From positions 1 through 10,225 of the forward strand of contig JAAAVE010001102.1 in assembly GCA_015679605.1 (NCBI GenBank): a stretch of DNA of 10,225 nucleotides, written 5' to 3'. The notes under the pieces were generated by a model. It was not told where the DNA came from. It saw only the letters and a program-made list of their open reading frames with translations, and made no database searches. Below, in pieces: positions 1-8,925 of the stretch (within the stretch, counting starts at the first letter, position 1; every line of letters begins with the position of its first letter). A program made the translations under genes and the position numbers. This stretch comes from Podila epigama. Taxonomy: Eukaryota > Mortierellomycota > Mortierellomycetes > Mortierellales > Mortierellaceae.

Positions 1-40
1 GAAAAAAAAAAGGCAATTGGCACAACGAAGGAGGTTGGAC

Positions 41-43
41 CAT
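41..43 (-). other. Possible start codon of a leftward gene
   Basis: On the - strand an ATG at 43-41 lies directly downstream of the 150-nt polypyrimidine tract. It opens a frame, MVQPPSLCQLPFFF, that runs off the window edge without a stop. The arrangement resembles the pyrimidine-rich leader and ATG at the right end of the window. Against it, 14 codons ending in a homopolymer prove nothing, and other ATGs occur on this strand at 230 and 306. This is a hint only. Confidence 0.15.
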
Positions 44-49
44 GGACAC

Positions 50-205
50 AGGGAAGAAAAAAAAAGGGGGAGGAGGGGTGGGGGGAAGGAAAGAGGAGGG
101 AAGGAGAAGGAGAAGAGGAAGGAGAAGACAAAGAACAAGAAGAAGAAGAAGAAGAAGAAGAACGAAGGAGGAAGAGAAGGAGGAAGAGAAGGAGGAGAAG
201 GAACC
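50..205 (+). repeat. Polypurine tract with (GAA)n core
   Basis: About 155 nt of nearly uninterrupted purine on the + strand. It has a perfect AGA/GAA trinucleotide core at about 137-162 and a GAGGAAGAGAAG-type repeat at about 169-200. The - strand is the matching polypyrimidine tract. Long purine mirror tracts can form triplex DNA, and they also occur in fungal promoters and leaders. The Lys/Arg/Glu-rich frames across it are artefacts of composition. Confidence 0.85.
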
Positions 206-340
206 CCGAATGTCTGTCTTTTGATTGCATTGGGTTACAGACCAACAAGGGCGACCAGAATTTAGAAGATTTTAGAGGGAAGTGAAAAAGTGGATTGAGG
301 CAACATTAATGAACAAGGGAAAAAAAAGGAGACAAAAGGA

Positions 341-475
341 AGGATGGATGGATGGAAGGAAGGAGAAAGATGAAGAATGAGATGGCCCACACACAGCAAC
401 CAAGTTTTGTGGGGATGAATGAATGGATGCGTGGACGAATGGATGGACGAATGGATGGATGGATGGATAGAGTCA
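341..475 (+). repeat. GGAT microsatellite blocks
   Basis: Two blocks of the tetranucleotide GGAT with point variants: about 343-356, and about 416-471, where GAATGGAT and GGACGAAT alternate before a clean GGAT run. On the - strand these read as CCAT repeats and yield Ile-His-Pro-Ser-type peptides, which I do not regard as protein. Confidence 0.85.
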
Positions 476-695
476 GCCAAGTTTGGGATGGGGTAAGGTT
501 TGGGGTCATGGACAGAGGATATTTGACACAAACATTGTCGATCGTGACAAAGAATGTGCTGCTGGTGGGAGTGATGCGATGTGATGTGTTTTGAGCAAAC
601 GAGCCTTTTGGTGTGTTGCATGGTGGAAGTACAAAGCTATTTCTTACAATGACGGATTTTCAAGCGTGGTCGTAGTGCTGTACGATGGAGCGGAG

Positions 696-720
696 TAGGG
701 TAAGGGTAGGGTAGGGTAAA
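696..720 (+). repeat. Telomere-like GGGTA patch
   Basis: Tandem TAGGG, TAAGGG, TAGGG, TAGGG, TAAA. The units are 5-6 nt and resemble the TTAGGG telomere repeat of many fungi, but they are imperfect and there are only four. It could be a short interstitial telomere-like tract, or simply a GT-rich variant of the surrounding GGAT repeats. Confidence 0.6.
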
Positions 721-722
721 TG

Positions 723-835
723 TGGATGGATGGATGGAGAGGATATGCAGAGTGGGGCGTATTTGTATGGATGTATGGATGTATGGATGAATGGATGTGT
801 GGATGTGTGGATGTGTGCGGATGGAGGAATGAATG
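723..835 (+). repeat. GTATGGAT octamer minisatellite
   Basis: A GGAT block at 723-738 is followed by six octamer units: GTATGGAT three times at 765-788, GAATGGAT at 789-796 and GTGTGGAT twice at 797-812, then decaying copies to about 835. The orderly change from GTAT to GTGT units suggests local tandem duplication with drift. Confidence 0.85.
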
Positions 836-962
836 TTTCTGTGATTAGTATGTGTATGTGAATGTGTCAGTGTCAGTGTGTATGTATGGATAGGGTGGAT
901 GTCAGACAGACTTTTGGATCCCGTGGGAAGAGGTCGAGGGGATGGGGCCAATGGGGTACCTT

Positions 963-970
963 TATATATA
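963..970. promoter_or_regulatory. TATATATA element
   Basis: A perfect, self-complementary TATATATA. It sits where the strand bias begins to change from purine-rich + strand (left) to pyrimidine-rich + strand (right). It could serve as a TATA box in either direction, but no gene start can be tied to it. Such an 8-mer also arises easily in AT-rich DNA. Confidence 0.25.
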
Positions 971-1002
971 CATGGCTTCCTTATCACCATGTTACACCAA
1001 AA

Positions 1003-1042
1003 CCATGCGCCCCATGCACCCCATGCACCCCAAACACCCCAT
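1003..1042 (+). repeat. CCCCATGCA tandem repeat
   Basis: Three to four copies of a 9-nt unit, CCCCATGCA, with one degenerate copy (CCCCAAACA) before a final CCCCATG. It lies about 60 nt before a second CATG-based array and probably shares its origin. Confidence 0.75.
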
Positions 1043-1100
1043 GTAGAATAGTGCTGAATATAGACAGACATCATACCCCATTCTGGCCATTGCCATTTGC

Positions 1101-1138
1101 CATGTACCATGTACCATGCACCATGCACCATGCCATGC
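1101..1138 (+). repeat. CATGYAC heptamer array
   Basis: Four head-to-tail heptamers, CATGTAC twice (1101-1114) and CATGCAC twice (1115-1128), followed by two CATGC pentamers. Each unit carries the palindrome CATG, so neighbouring units can pair with each other. No known element is recognised. Confidence 0.85.
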
Positions 1139-1507
1139 AATGCTCAAATGCTAAGCTACCAGGGCGACCCCACTTTGATTGCAAGTGTCGCAGGGGGGGG
1201 GGAACAAAGAAAAGAAAAGGAAGGGGACGGACCACTCACTCACTCTAACTTTTCACTCCATCCAGGGTGGTCCCCGTGCTAATACCATTCATCCATTCCT
1301 CCATCCATCCTTCCGTCCTTCTATTCATCCACGTAGCATAGCATGGGCGCATGGCCGCCTGTCATCTTTCTTCACCCACATATGCCAACACACCCATTCA
1401 CACACACACATCCTCCTCTTTCATCCCCCACTCCATTCTCAATCCCTATTCTTGTGCTTGTCCTATCGCACATCAGCTTTGAGATGGATAGAGCGCATCC
1501 TAACATC

Positions 1508-1606
1508 CCATAACCTATGTCCATCCTATAATCCATAACCTATGCCCATCCTGTAACCTACATCCATCCTATGCCCATCCTATATTCAACCTATATCAGT
1601 CGCCAT
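1508..1606 (+). repeat. Degenerate CCTATGYCCATCCTRTA repeats
   Basis: About three to four imperfect copies of a roughly 25-nt unit containing ATAACCTATG, then CCCATCC or TCCATCC, then TATA or TGTA. The first two full units start near 1510 and 1535. Later units shorten and diverge. This is a minisatellite-like tract; no coding sense is seen. Confidence 0.7.
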
Positions 1607-1798
1607 CTCAGAACAACAACAACAAACAACAAACAACCATTAAAAAAAGAAAAAAAGAAAAAACGGCCCTTCATTTATCCCTTCTCTCTCTCTTTCTCTC
1701 TCTCCTGCTCGATCTCTCCTCGAAAGCACATCGAGATCCAACATGCAAAAAAGAAAGCAAACTTATTATTGCATCGCATTAAAACACGCGCACTCATC

Positions 1799-1812
1799 TC
1801 GCGCGCGAAAAT
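1799..1812. promoter_or_regulatory. E2F/MBF-like GCGCGAAA site
   Basis: A TCGCGCGCGAAAAT core inside AT- and pyrimidine-rich DNA. Read on the - strand it contains TTTTCGCGC, which fits the E2F consensus (TTTSSCGC) and resembles fungal G1/S boxes. No gene start can be assigned nearby, so function is only suggested by the motif. Confidence 0.25.
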
Positions 1813-2060
1813 TCATTGTTGCATGCATGTTGCATTGTCCACAGAGCAGAGCATCCACATTTGTTCATGAAGCGAACATTCATTTCTACTCTAGAACAAA
1901 ACTCAAAAAAAAAAAAACTCCCTTGGCTCTCATTCTTTGTATGCATCTCCTACACTACTACTTTTTCTTCATGTCTCCACCCATGGCGCACACTTGCTTG
2001 GACCATTAATGCATCATTGTTCTTGTTCATGATACTGGCCGAAAATAAAAAGCCTCCTTT

Positions 2061-2096
2061 CATCCATCCATCCATCCATCCATCCATCCATCCATC
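2061..2096 (+). repeat. Perfect (CATC)9 microsatellite
   Basis: Nine uninterrupted CATC units, 36 nt, followed by a T-run. It is the most regular repeat in the window and likely length-variable between isolates. Confidence 0.97.
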
Positions 2097-2589
2097 TTTT
2101 TTTTATCCATTCCCCCCCATTCACCCCCACCCCACACCCCTCTACTCCTCCTCCTCTCCTTTTGCATTCTTCATTGATGTACTTTCCCCCCTCTCCTTCA
2201 AACATTCGACAACGGCTCCTTCATAATGGTGCATTAATTCATGCACGCACATAACCTCCGTCCAATCTGTGTTACCCAAAAAATCCTTTTCCTCCGTTCC
2301 AAATGGATTTGATACGATACGAACGTGAATTGAAGCAATCTGCGTCGCATTGTATAATTGTATAGCATGAATGACCAGCCTTTTTGGCCGTCCATCCCTC
2401 GCTGGTAGACGCGTCAACTTGAACCATAGACGTTGTCAACAAGACATCTTCAAAAATGATCTAGAGTTGCGAGTGGCTTGTTTAGGCTTTCTATACCTCT
2501 TGGTGGCGTAAATTCATCAATGACCATGTTCTCCGCTTTCGTCTCTTGTCTTCCAACAACGACATGATTTAGACAGGAACATAGTTTTT

Positions 2590-2595
2590 TTTATT
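2590..2595 (-). terminator. Possible SLX1 polyadenylation signal
   Basis: On the - strand AATAAA overlaps the tandem TAA TAA stop of SLX1 and leads into a run of A. As a poly(A) signal it lies unusually close to the stop, so a further signal downstream may be the one used. Confidence 0.25.
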
Positions 2596-4275
2596 ATTCA
2601 GAAGCTTGCTCAGTATCGAATGACAACCCTTGCTTGCGTATACTCATAGTTCGAATCATGACAATCCACGACATATCACAGTGGCATACTTTACAGACTC
2701 CTTTCGTTGGTAGTAGCTCTGACGTCGTTTGGCGAGCATCGGAGGACAAAGTAGCGGTAGGTGGGTCATCTTGCTTGAGCATAAAATCAGCTATACACTC
2801 TATATGTGCCACCATGTCGCATTCCTCAAACTCGTTGCTACATGACAAATAGCTCTCTGAAATCTATGTACAGGTGTAAACGACAGGTAGAATACGTTTT
2901 TTTTTAGTAAAAACAAAAAAGATGCAGCAGGCATACATCCACATATGACATGGAAGAAGAAATAAAAAAGACAACACGATACGTTATCATAATCGATCGG
3001 CTTTTCACACACTGTGCACTTGAAAGCTTGTTCCTTAAAGTAATCATGCCGCTCTTGTACTTTCTCCTTGATTTTAACAAATGAATGACCTCGACTCGTA
3101 AAGAGCGGCGCAACATCCATCATGGAGCCCAAACTGACCGTGATCGGTTTCTGGAGATCTGAGCGCCGGAGCAAATTCTTTTGAGAAATAGTCTCAAGCG
3201 CTTGTTGATACCTCTTCTCCAGTGCTTCCCAGGGCTCTTGCAAGGCTGTGTCCATGATATGGACAGTGAGAGGCCACCGTATCCATGAAGGCCGTCGCAT
3301 CATGTTAAAAAGTGTTTGTAGCTTATCCTGAACAGTGGTTGGGGGACGCATCCTTCTTTTTCCAGGGATCTTGTTTCCACTCCTGGAATCGTCCGGGGCG
3401 ATGACCAAAGAGGGGTCTTGTGTCTGAGGTGAAGTTGAAGTGTTTGTGGCCACCTGTTTTACTTTTTCGAATTGACGAGACCGCTCTGGATACTGCCACG
3501 CCCATTCAAACTATGTTGACAAAGCATAAACAAAAGGGCATCGAAATGAACATGTCAGATTCAGATGCATTTTGAGCAATTCAAAAAACAGGACCCCATG
3601 TCTATCATGTACCTGAAGTGCTGCTACTTTTGTAGGAAATCCATGTACTAACAGGACCATCTTCCTATATATTTTGTTGTCAAGAGAACAAAAGAAATAA
3701 ATGTAAATCCTTGTTCAATCTCGATAGGGTCAAGGAACACAAAAATAACAATAACAATGATCAAGATACGAAAAAAAAGAAAATCACCAGGGTCTTTTCT
3801 TGCTCGTCTTTTTAGCTCCTTGCGTCAGATCCCCATTGTGTTGACGAAGCCTTTTGACCGGATCTGGCGTGCTTCCCACGTAGGCATGTGTCCGATATCG
3901 TGGTACAGTGGAGGCAAGCATGTAGCAGCAGTAAAATGGCATAATAGGATCTTGTTCAGTCTTACTTTTGGAACATGAAGCAGTCGTAGCCTTGCCCACT
4001 TTTGCTCTACGTCGAGGCTTTCGAACGACATTGCGCTCTTGTTCTTGTTCTTGTTCTTGTTGATGCTTCTGACGTTGTCGGTGGTCTGAGGTTTGGGATG
4101 TGCTACTGCCTGCTCCACTTGCGAGCGCACGCTGTTGTGAGAGTATGGACAAGGGAATGTCTGCCTCAGAGTCTGAACTGTGTATCCTTTGACCACCCAT
4201 GTGGATTTGATCTTTGTCGTCATCGCTAAGGATGACAGCTGATGCCTTTCGCTTACTACCAGCGCCCTTGTTCAT
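2594..4275 (-). CDS. SLX1 structure-specific endonuclease subunit
   Basis: Exons, in coding order: 4275-3788, 3664-3613, 3510-2983, 2854-2594; 442 aa. SLX1 is the catalytic partner of SLX4 and cuts branched DNA (5' flaps, replication forks, Holliday junctions) in the nucleus. Residues 1-111 are a charged, Ser/Gln/Glu-rich extension. The GIY-YIG nuclease begins near 113, with CYM (117-119) and YVG (132-134) in the GIY and YIG places, RLRQHNG (142-148), [11 protein letters not shown] ending at 163, and FEWAWQ (181-186) carrying the expected catalytic Glu at 182. A conserved WIRWPL lies at 256-261. The C-terminal RING-type zinc module has C345, C348, C361, C368, H373, C376, C410 and C413. Introns join in phase and rebuild family motifs; intron 3 uses a GTATCG donor and an AGAG acceptor, its least certain join. 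An in-frame ATG at 4419 would add 48 residues, and the ATG at residue 112 would give a length closer to typical SLX1. I chose 4275 because the frame ahead of the domain stays open and charged. Confidence 0.93.
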
Positions 4276-4569
4276 GTTGGATGTGGGTTGTGTGTCGTTG
4301 TGTGGGTGAGTGGGAAAGTGTTGCTCTAAAAGGGGGGCGAGTTGAATGAAGAGTGAGTGCAAAGAGAAAATGTTGCGCCACTGAAATGAAAAAGTCGCTG
4401 TGCTGCGTGTGTGGCTCATCTCATCTCATCCTCTCTGTCAGGCACACAAAAAAAAAAGAAGGGGTGGAGTTGGATAACCTCAACTTCCACTTCCCCCTCT
4501 GCCCTTTCCAACCATCACAATTTAGAACTACGCGTTACTCAGCATCAAAATTCAACATTCATTCATAAC
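4276..4569. promoter_or_regulatory. Divergent SLX1/UBC1 promoter
   Basis: 294 bp separate the chosen SLX1 start (-) from the UBC1 start (+); only 150 bp remain if SLX1 starts at 4419. The spacer holds TCATC repeats near 4418-4432, an A-run at 4448-4457, a CT-rich stretch at about 4485-4515, and an ACGCGT box at 4530-4535, 35 bp before the UBC1 ATG. ACGCGT is the MCB element bound by MBF in ascomycete yeasts, where it drives G1/S genes. Whether it works this way here is inference. No clear TATA box is seen. Confidence 0.6.
4530..4535. promoter_or_regulatory. ACGCGT (MCB-type) box
   Basis: A perfect palindromic ACGCGT in the shared promoter. Other copies are at 2409-2414, 5092-5097 (UBC1 intron 3) and twice within ORC4 exon 5, so the motif alone is not rare here. 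Its promoter position beside a DNA-repair gene is what makes it plausible. Confidence 0.35.
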
Positions 4570-6132
<1,563 letters not shown>

Positions 6133-6334
6133 GAAGAAAAAGAAGTCTACATGCGCCTGTTTTTTTCTTTTTTTTACCTTCCAATTGGGAGGTGATTCTT
6201 TCAAGTTTCAAGACAATTGGTGGCGTTGATGCAATTCGCAGTCAATTTTTTTTTTTTAGACCTGGCTGACAAGTTCTTCACTTCATAAAAATAAAATAAA
6301 TGAATCAGAAAAAAGAAAACATAAACTCGCGCGC
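6133..6334 (+). terminator. UBC1-ORC4 spacer with poly(A) signals
   Basis: A 202-bp spacer between head-to-tail genes. It has T-rich tracts at about 6159-6175 and 6246-6257, then overlapping AATAAA hexamers at 6290-6295 and 6295-6300 that could end the UBC1 transcript. The last 30 bp before the ORC4 ATG include ACTCGCGCGC, and TTGGCGCGCC follows just inside exon 1. Both resemble E2F-type G1/S sites. UBC1 termination and ORC4 initiation must share this short interval. Confidence 0.5.
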
Positions 6335-8691
6335 ATGGTCTCTGAGGAATTAGTCTCATTAGCAAGCAACGCCATCTTGGCGCGCCTCTCAGAGAGAGAT
6401 GTACCAAGCACCCTTGTTGGGTTGGAAGAACAATACAAGTAACGTAAACGGAACGTCGTTCTGAAAAGAAAGAAAGAAAACCAATCATAGGAGGACGAAG
6501 ATCACTGTTTTGAGCATCAATACTTATACTATGGATGTTATTTTCTATTCTCTCTCCATGGTAGAAAAGTTTTGGGACTGATGCAACGGACTATTGAGAC
6601 GGGAGAGAGCAATTCCTGTCTGTTGTTGGGACCTCGAGGAACAGGGAAGACCATGGTATGCTTCTTTTTTCTTTTTTTTGAATTTGCAAAAATAGACTCG
6701 CCGTGTTTTGTTTGCTTTGAACAAAACGTGTGTGTCATCGAATATGCTTCTGCGATATATTTCATTGATCAAGCAAACTCTGTGCGCGTAAAATTGTTTG
6801 TACACTAGATTATAAAAAAGGCATTACAGGATCTTGAACGGCAGTTCCAGGCGCCAGTCAATAAGGACATGGACAAGGACAAGGACAAGGACATGGATGT
6901 GGATGTGTCCGATTCAAGCAAGATGGTTGAGGGTCGGAAGGATTTCATGGTGATCCAGCTCAACGGTATGGTGCAGACAGATGACCGGATGGCTCTAAAA
7001 GAGATCTTGCGACAGCTGTCGAGGGAAGGTGAGGCTGAAATGGGCGCGACCAACGTAAGTCCTTTTACATCTAGACTGAACAGGGCAATAGGAACTCGGA
7101 TGGATAGGGGTGCCCGAGAGTTTGGTTTGAATCTGTCCTATGTTGGCGCTGTTTTGTACTCACCTCCATGTCTTCCTTTTCCCGATAGACATCATTCTCA
7201 GATTCACTACCTTCTCTGTTGTCCTTCCTTCAAGAAGGTACCAAGGCACAATACCCCATCATCTTTATTCTGGATGAGTTTGATCTCTTTGCTCAACACA
7301 CGAAACAGTCGCTTCTCTATAACCTGTTTGATGTCGCTCAGAGTGCAGAATGGCCGATCGCTGTCATTGGCGTGACTTGTAGAATGGTACCTCAGATGAC
7401 AAAAATGACTGTCTCGAACCAATGTGATATATTGAACAGAGAACGCAGGCTGATCCATCCCCATCTCCTTCCTGTTTCTTTCTAGGATGCACTAGAGTTG
7501 TTGGAGAAACGCGTAAAGTCAAGGTTTTCCCATCGCCATTATTACACATATCCACCAGCAACATTCCATGACTACGTAGAGATTTGCCAGAATGCATTGT
7601 TGCTCACCATGACCGATCTGGAGACAGGAGACTCGATAGAGGGCATGATGGTCGATGGCGCGCAGGAAGAAGAGGAAGCCTATGTGATTGAGTTTAACAA
7701 ACGCGTCAAAGTAAGTCTTTTAGAACAGAATGACAGAGTGTTGATGTTCAAAAATGCGCGACACCAGGTCTTTATTTCTCTCTCTTCACTGTTGCTTACT
7801 GATCATGCTGTTTGTGTGAATCGGTAAAGATACTCTTTGAGGATGGAGGATTTACCAAGGTGCTTCAGAGGATATACGATCTTATGAAGGACGTACGAGG
7901 TTTCTTCCGACTCTGTGTAAGTATCATGTCAGACAAGGACTAGGACAAAATGTACGATTTCTCATGGTTGATGTATCTATCGCGTTACTGAACGGGGGGG
8001 ATTGATGATGTTGTTTGTTGCCTTTTTTTTTTTTTTAGTTTGGTCCTGTGTCTGAACTGTGTCAGAACAACCCCTATTTGCGGTCATCACAGTTTTACGA
8101 TTCTGGACTGCAGCAACGGGTGGACAACAAGACGGAACTTCTCAAGGGCGTGTCGTTGTTGGAGCTCTCGCTTTTGATAGCGATCAAGCATTTGGTAGAG
8201 CGGGAGATGATCACGTTTAACTTTGAGATGGTCTATGACGAGTACAAAGAGTTTATGGACATGGCAGTTGCCCGAGGGTCATCTGTCAGTGCTCTTGGAT
8301 CGACAGGTGGAGGAGGAGGATCGGGTGAGAGCGTTTCCCTGCGTCTGTACAAGAAGGCCGTTGCACTCAAGGTAACTTTAAAAAAAATTTATTTTTTTAT
8401 TTTATTTTTCTCACTGACGTGGTCGTATGAGGAAGGAGAATGGGGAAAGAAAGGGGTTTGGTCGAGTGACAAATAGAACCTTTTTTTTTTGTTGACACAT
8501 CTCTGTCCGTGTGCTAGGCCTTTGAGCATTTAGTAGAAGCCGAGCTGTTGAGGCCAGCGGATACAGCCGTCAAGGGTCCAAAGGAGTACAGGATGATGCG
8601 AGTGATGCTTGAGCCGAGTCAGATCGCAGAGGTGGTGCTCAAGCACCGAGATTGTCCCACTGTGGTTGCTCGATGGGCCGCCAGCCGATGA
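6335..8691 (+). CDS. ORC4: Origin recognition complex subunit 4
   Basis: Exons: 6335-6438, 6565-6655, 6809-7054, 7189-7386, 7486-7710, 7830-7916, 8039-8371, 8518-8691; 485 aa. ORC4 is one of the AAA+ subunits of the six-part complex that binds replication origins and loads the MCM helicase. The N-terminal helix region holds [10 protein letters not shown], followed by [19 protein letters not shown] with Walker A at 57-64. LNGMVQTDD and ALKEILRQL follow. Walker B is FILDEFD (173-179). After it come [20 protein letters not shown] and a [19 protein letters not shown] block that in the family carries the sensor-1 region and the arginine finger facing ORC1/ORC5. Exons 7-8 (318-485) are the winged-helix part, ending in VVARWAASR. 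Human ORC4 is 436 aa; the extra length is in a Lys/Asp insert (about 83-104), an acidic loop late in exon 5 and a Gly/Ser run (about 404-416). All seven introns close in frame; the start is the first ATG in frame with the conserved N-terminus. Confidence 0.95.
6868..6907 (+). repeat. ORC4: In-frame GACAAG hexamer repeat in ORC4
   Basis: Tandem GACATG/GACAAG hexamers, drifting into GATGTG, encode alternating Asp with Lys, Met and Val (about residues 84-98). The unit is a multiple of three, so length changes keep the frame. The insert falls between the helix after Walker A and the next beta-strand (FMVIQLNG), a loop position where human ORC4 has only a few residues. Confidence 0.85.
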
Positions 8692-8896
8692 AGCCTGAGA
8701 GCATGAAATCAAGTGCAGGCGATGGATGGCAATGCAGTGTGTACATACAATTGAGTACATTCGTCGGACATTCATGGTGAAATGCAAAAGACATGCGACA
8801 TGCATCCGTCGAACAATGGCTGACAGACCAACAGTCCAACAGATAGACAGGGAAAAAAAAAAAAAAAAAAATTGAGAGCACCCATTCAACAGCGTT
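8692..8896 (+). other. ORC4 3' flank
   Basis: About 200 bp after the ORC4 stop with no coding frame I trust. It contains a run of 18 A at about 8853-8870 and no AATAAA before it, so the poly(A) signal may be a variant or the A-run may act as part of it. A - strand frame covering this part and ORC4 exon 8 is a shadow of the real gene. Confidence 0.5.
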
Positions 8897-8910
8897 CCCC
8901 TCATGAGGGG
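8897..8910. terminator. 14-bp palindrome followed by T-run
   Basis: CCCCTCATGAGGGG is a perfect palindrome and is followed at once by TATTTTTTGA. As RNA on the + strand it could fold only with a small loop, since the two halves meet without a spacer. The shape resembles a Rho-independent or Pol III-style stop, but no such mechanism is expected for a fungal Pol II gene. It may be a binding site or marks the boundary between ORC4 and the next transcription unit. Confidence 0.35.
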
Positions 8911-8925
8911 TATTTTTTGATAATG

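Larger units (their letters stand above)
1..2593. other. Gene-free, low-complexity region
   Basis: No stretch in these 2.6 kb reads as a conserved protein on either strand. The open frames present are translations of repeats: Lys/Arg/Glu runs from polypurine DNA, and Ile-His-Pro-Ser runs from CCAT repeats. Most of them lack an ATG. From 1 to about 960 the + strand is rich in G and A (GGAT, GAAG motifs). From about 1250 to 2230 it is rich in C and T. The two halves look like long pyrimidine-rich leaders or promoters pointing away from each other. The part from about 2230 to 2593 is of more normal composition and probably includes the SLX1 3' flank. I see no tRNA, rRNA or transposon ends. Long non-coding RNAs or untranslated leaders cannot be excluded. 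Confidence 0.6.

Noticed and set aside
17-265. Lys/Arg/Glu-rich open frames over the polypurine tract
   Set aside because: The residues follow directly from GAA/AGG repeats. One frame starts at TTG, there is no conserved motif, and composition alone explains the open frame.
262-1140. Minus-strand frames rich in Ile-His-Pro-Ser and Thr-His
   Set aside because: These are translations of CCAT and CACA microsatellites with no domain.
1179-2226. Overlapping plus-strand frames in the pyrimidine-rich part
   Set aside because: Repeat-derived Pro/His/Ser/Phe runs, mutually overlapping, with no family resemblance or consistent splice structure.
2142-2417. Minus-strand frame of about 90 codons downstream of SLX1
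   Set aside because: It begins at TTG, ends in a Glu run from a CTCCTC tract, and I recognise no motif. It lies in what is probably the SLX1 3' flank.
2634-2852. Plus-strand frame opposite SLX1 exon 4
   Set aside because: It is a shadow of the SLX1 zinc-module exon, whose cysteine and histidine spacing is clearly the coding sense.
6545-6805. Minus-strand frames opposite ORC4 exon 2
   Set aside because: They are shadows of the Walker A exon and its intron and have no conserved content.
7917-8038. T14 homopolymer in ORC4 intron 6 as a special element
   Set aside because: It is the polypyrimidine tract of the 3' splice site, directly before the TAG acceptor that keeps ORC4 in frame.
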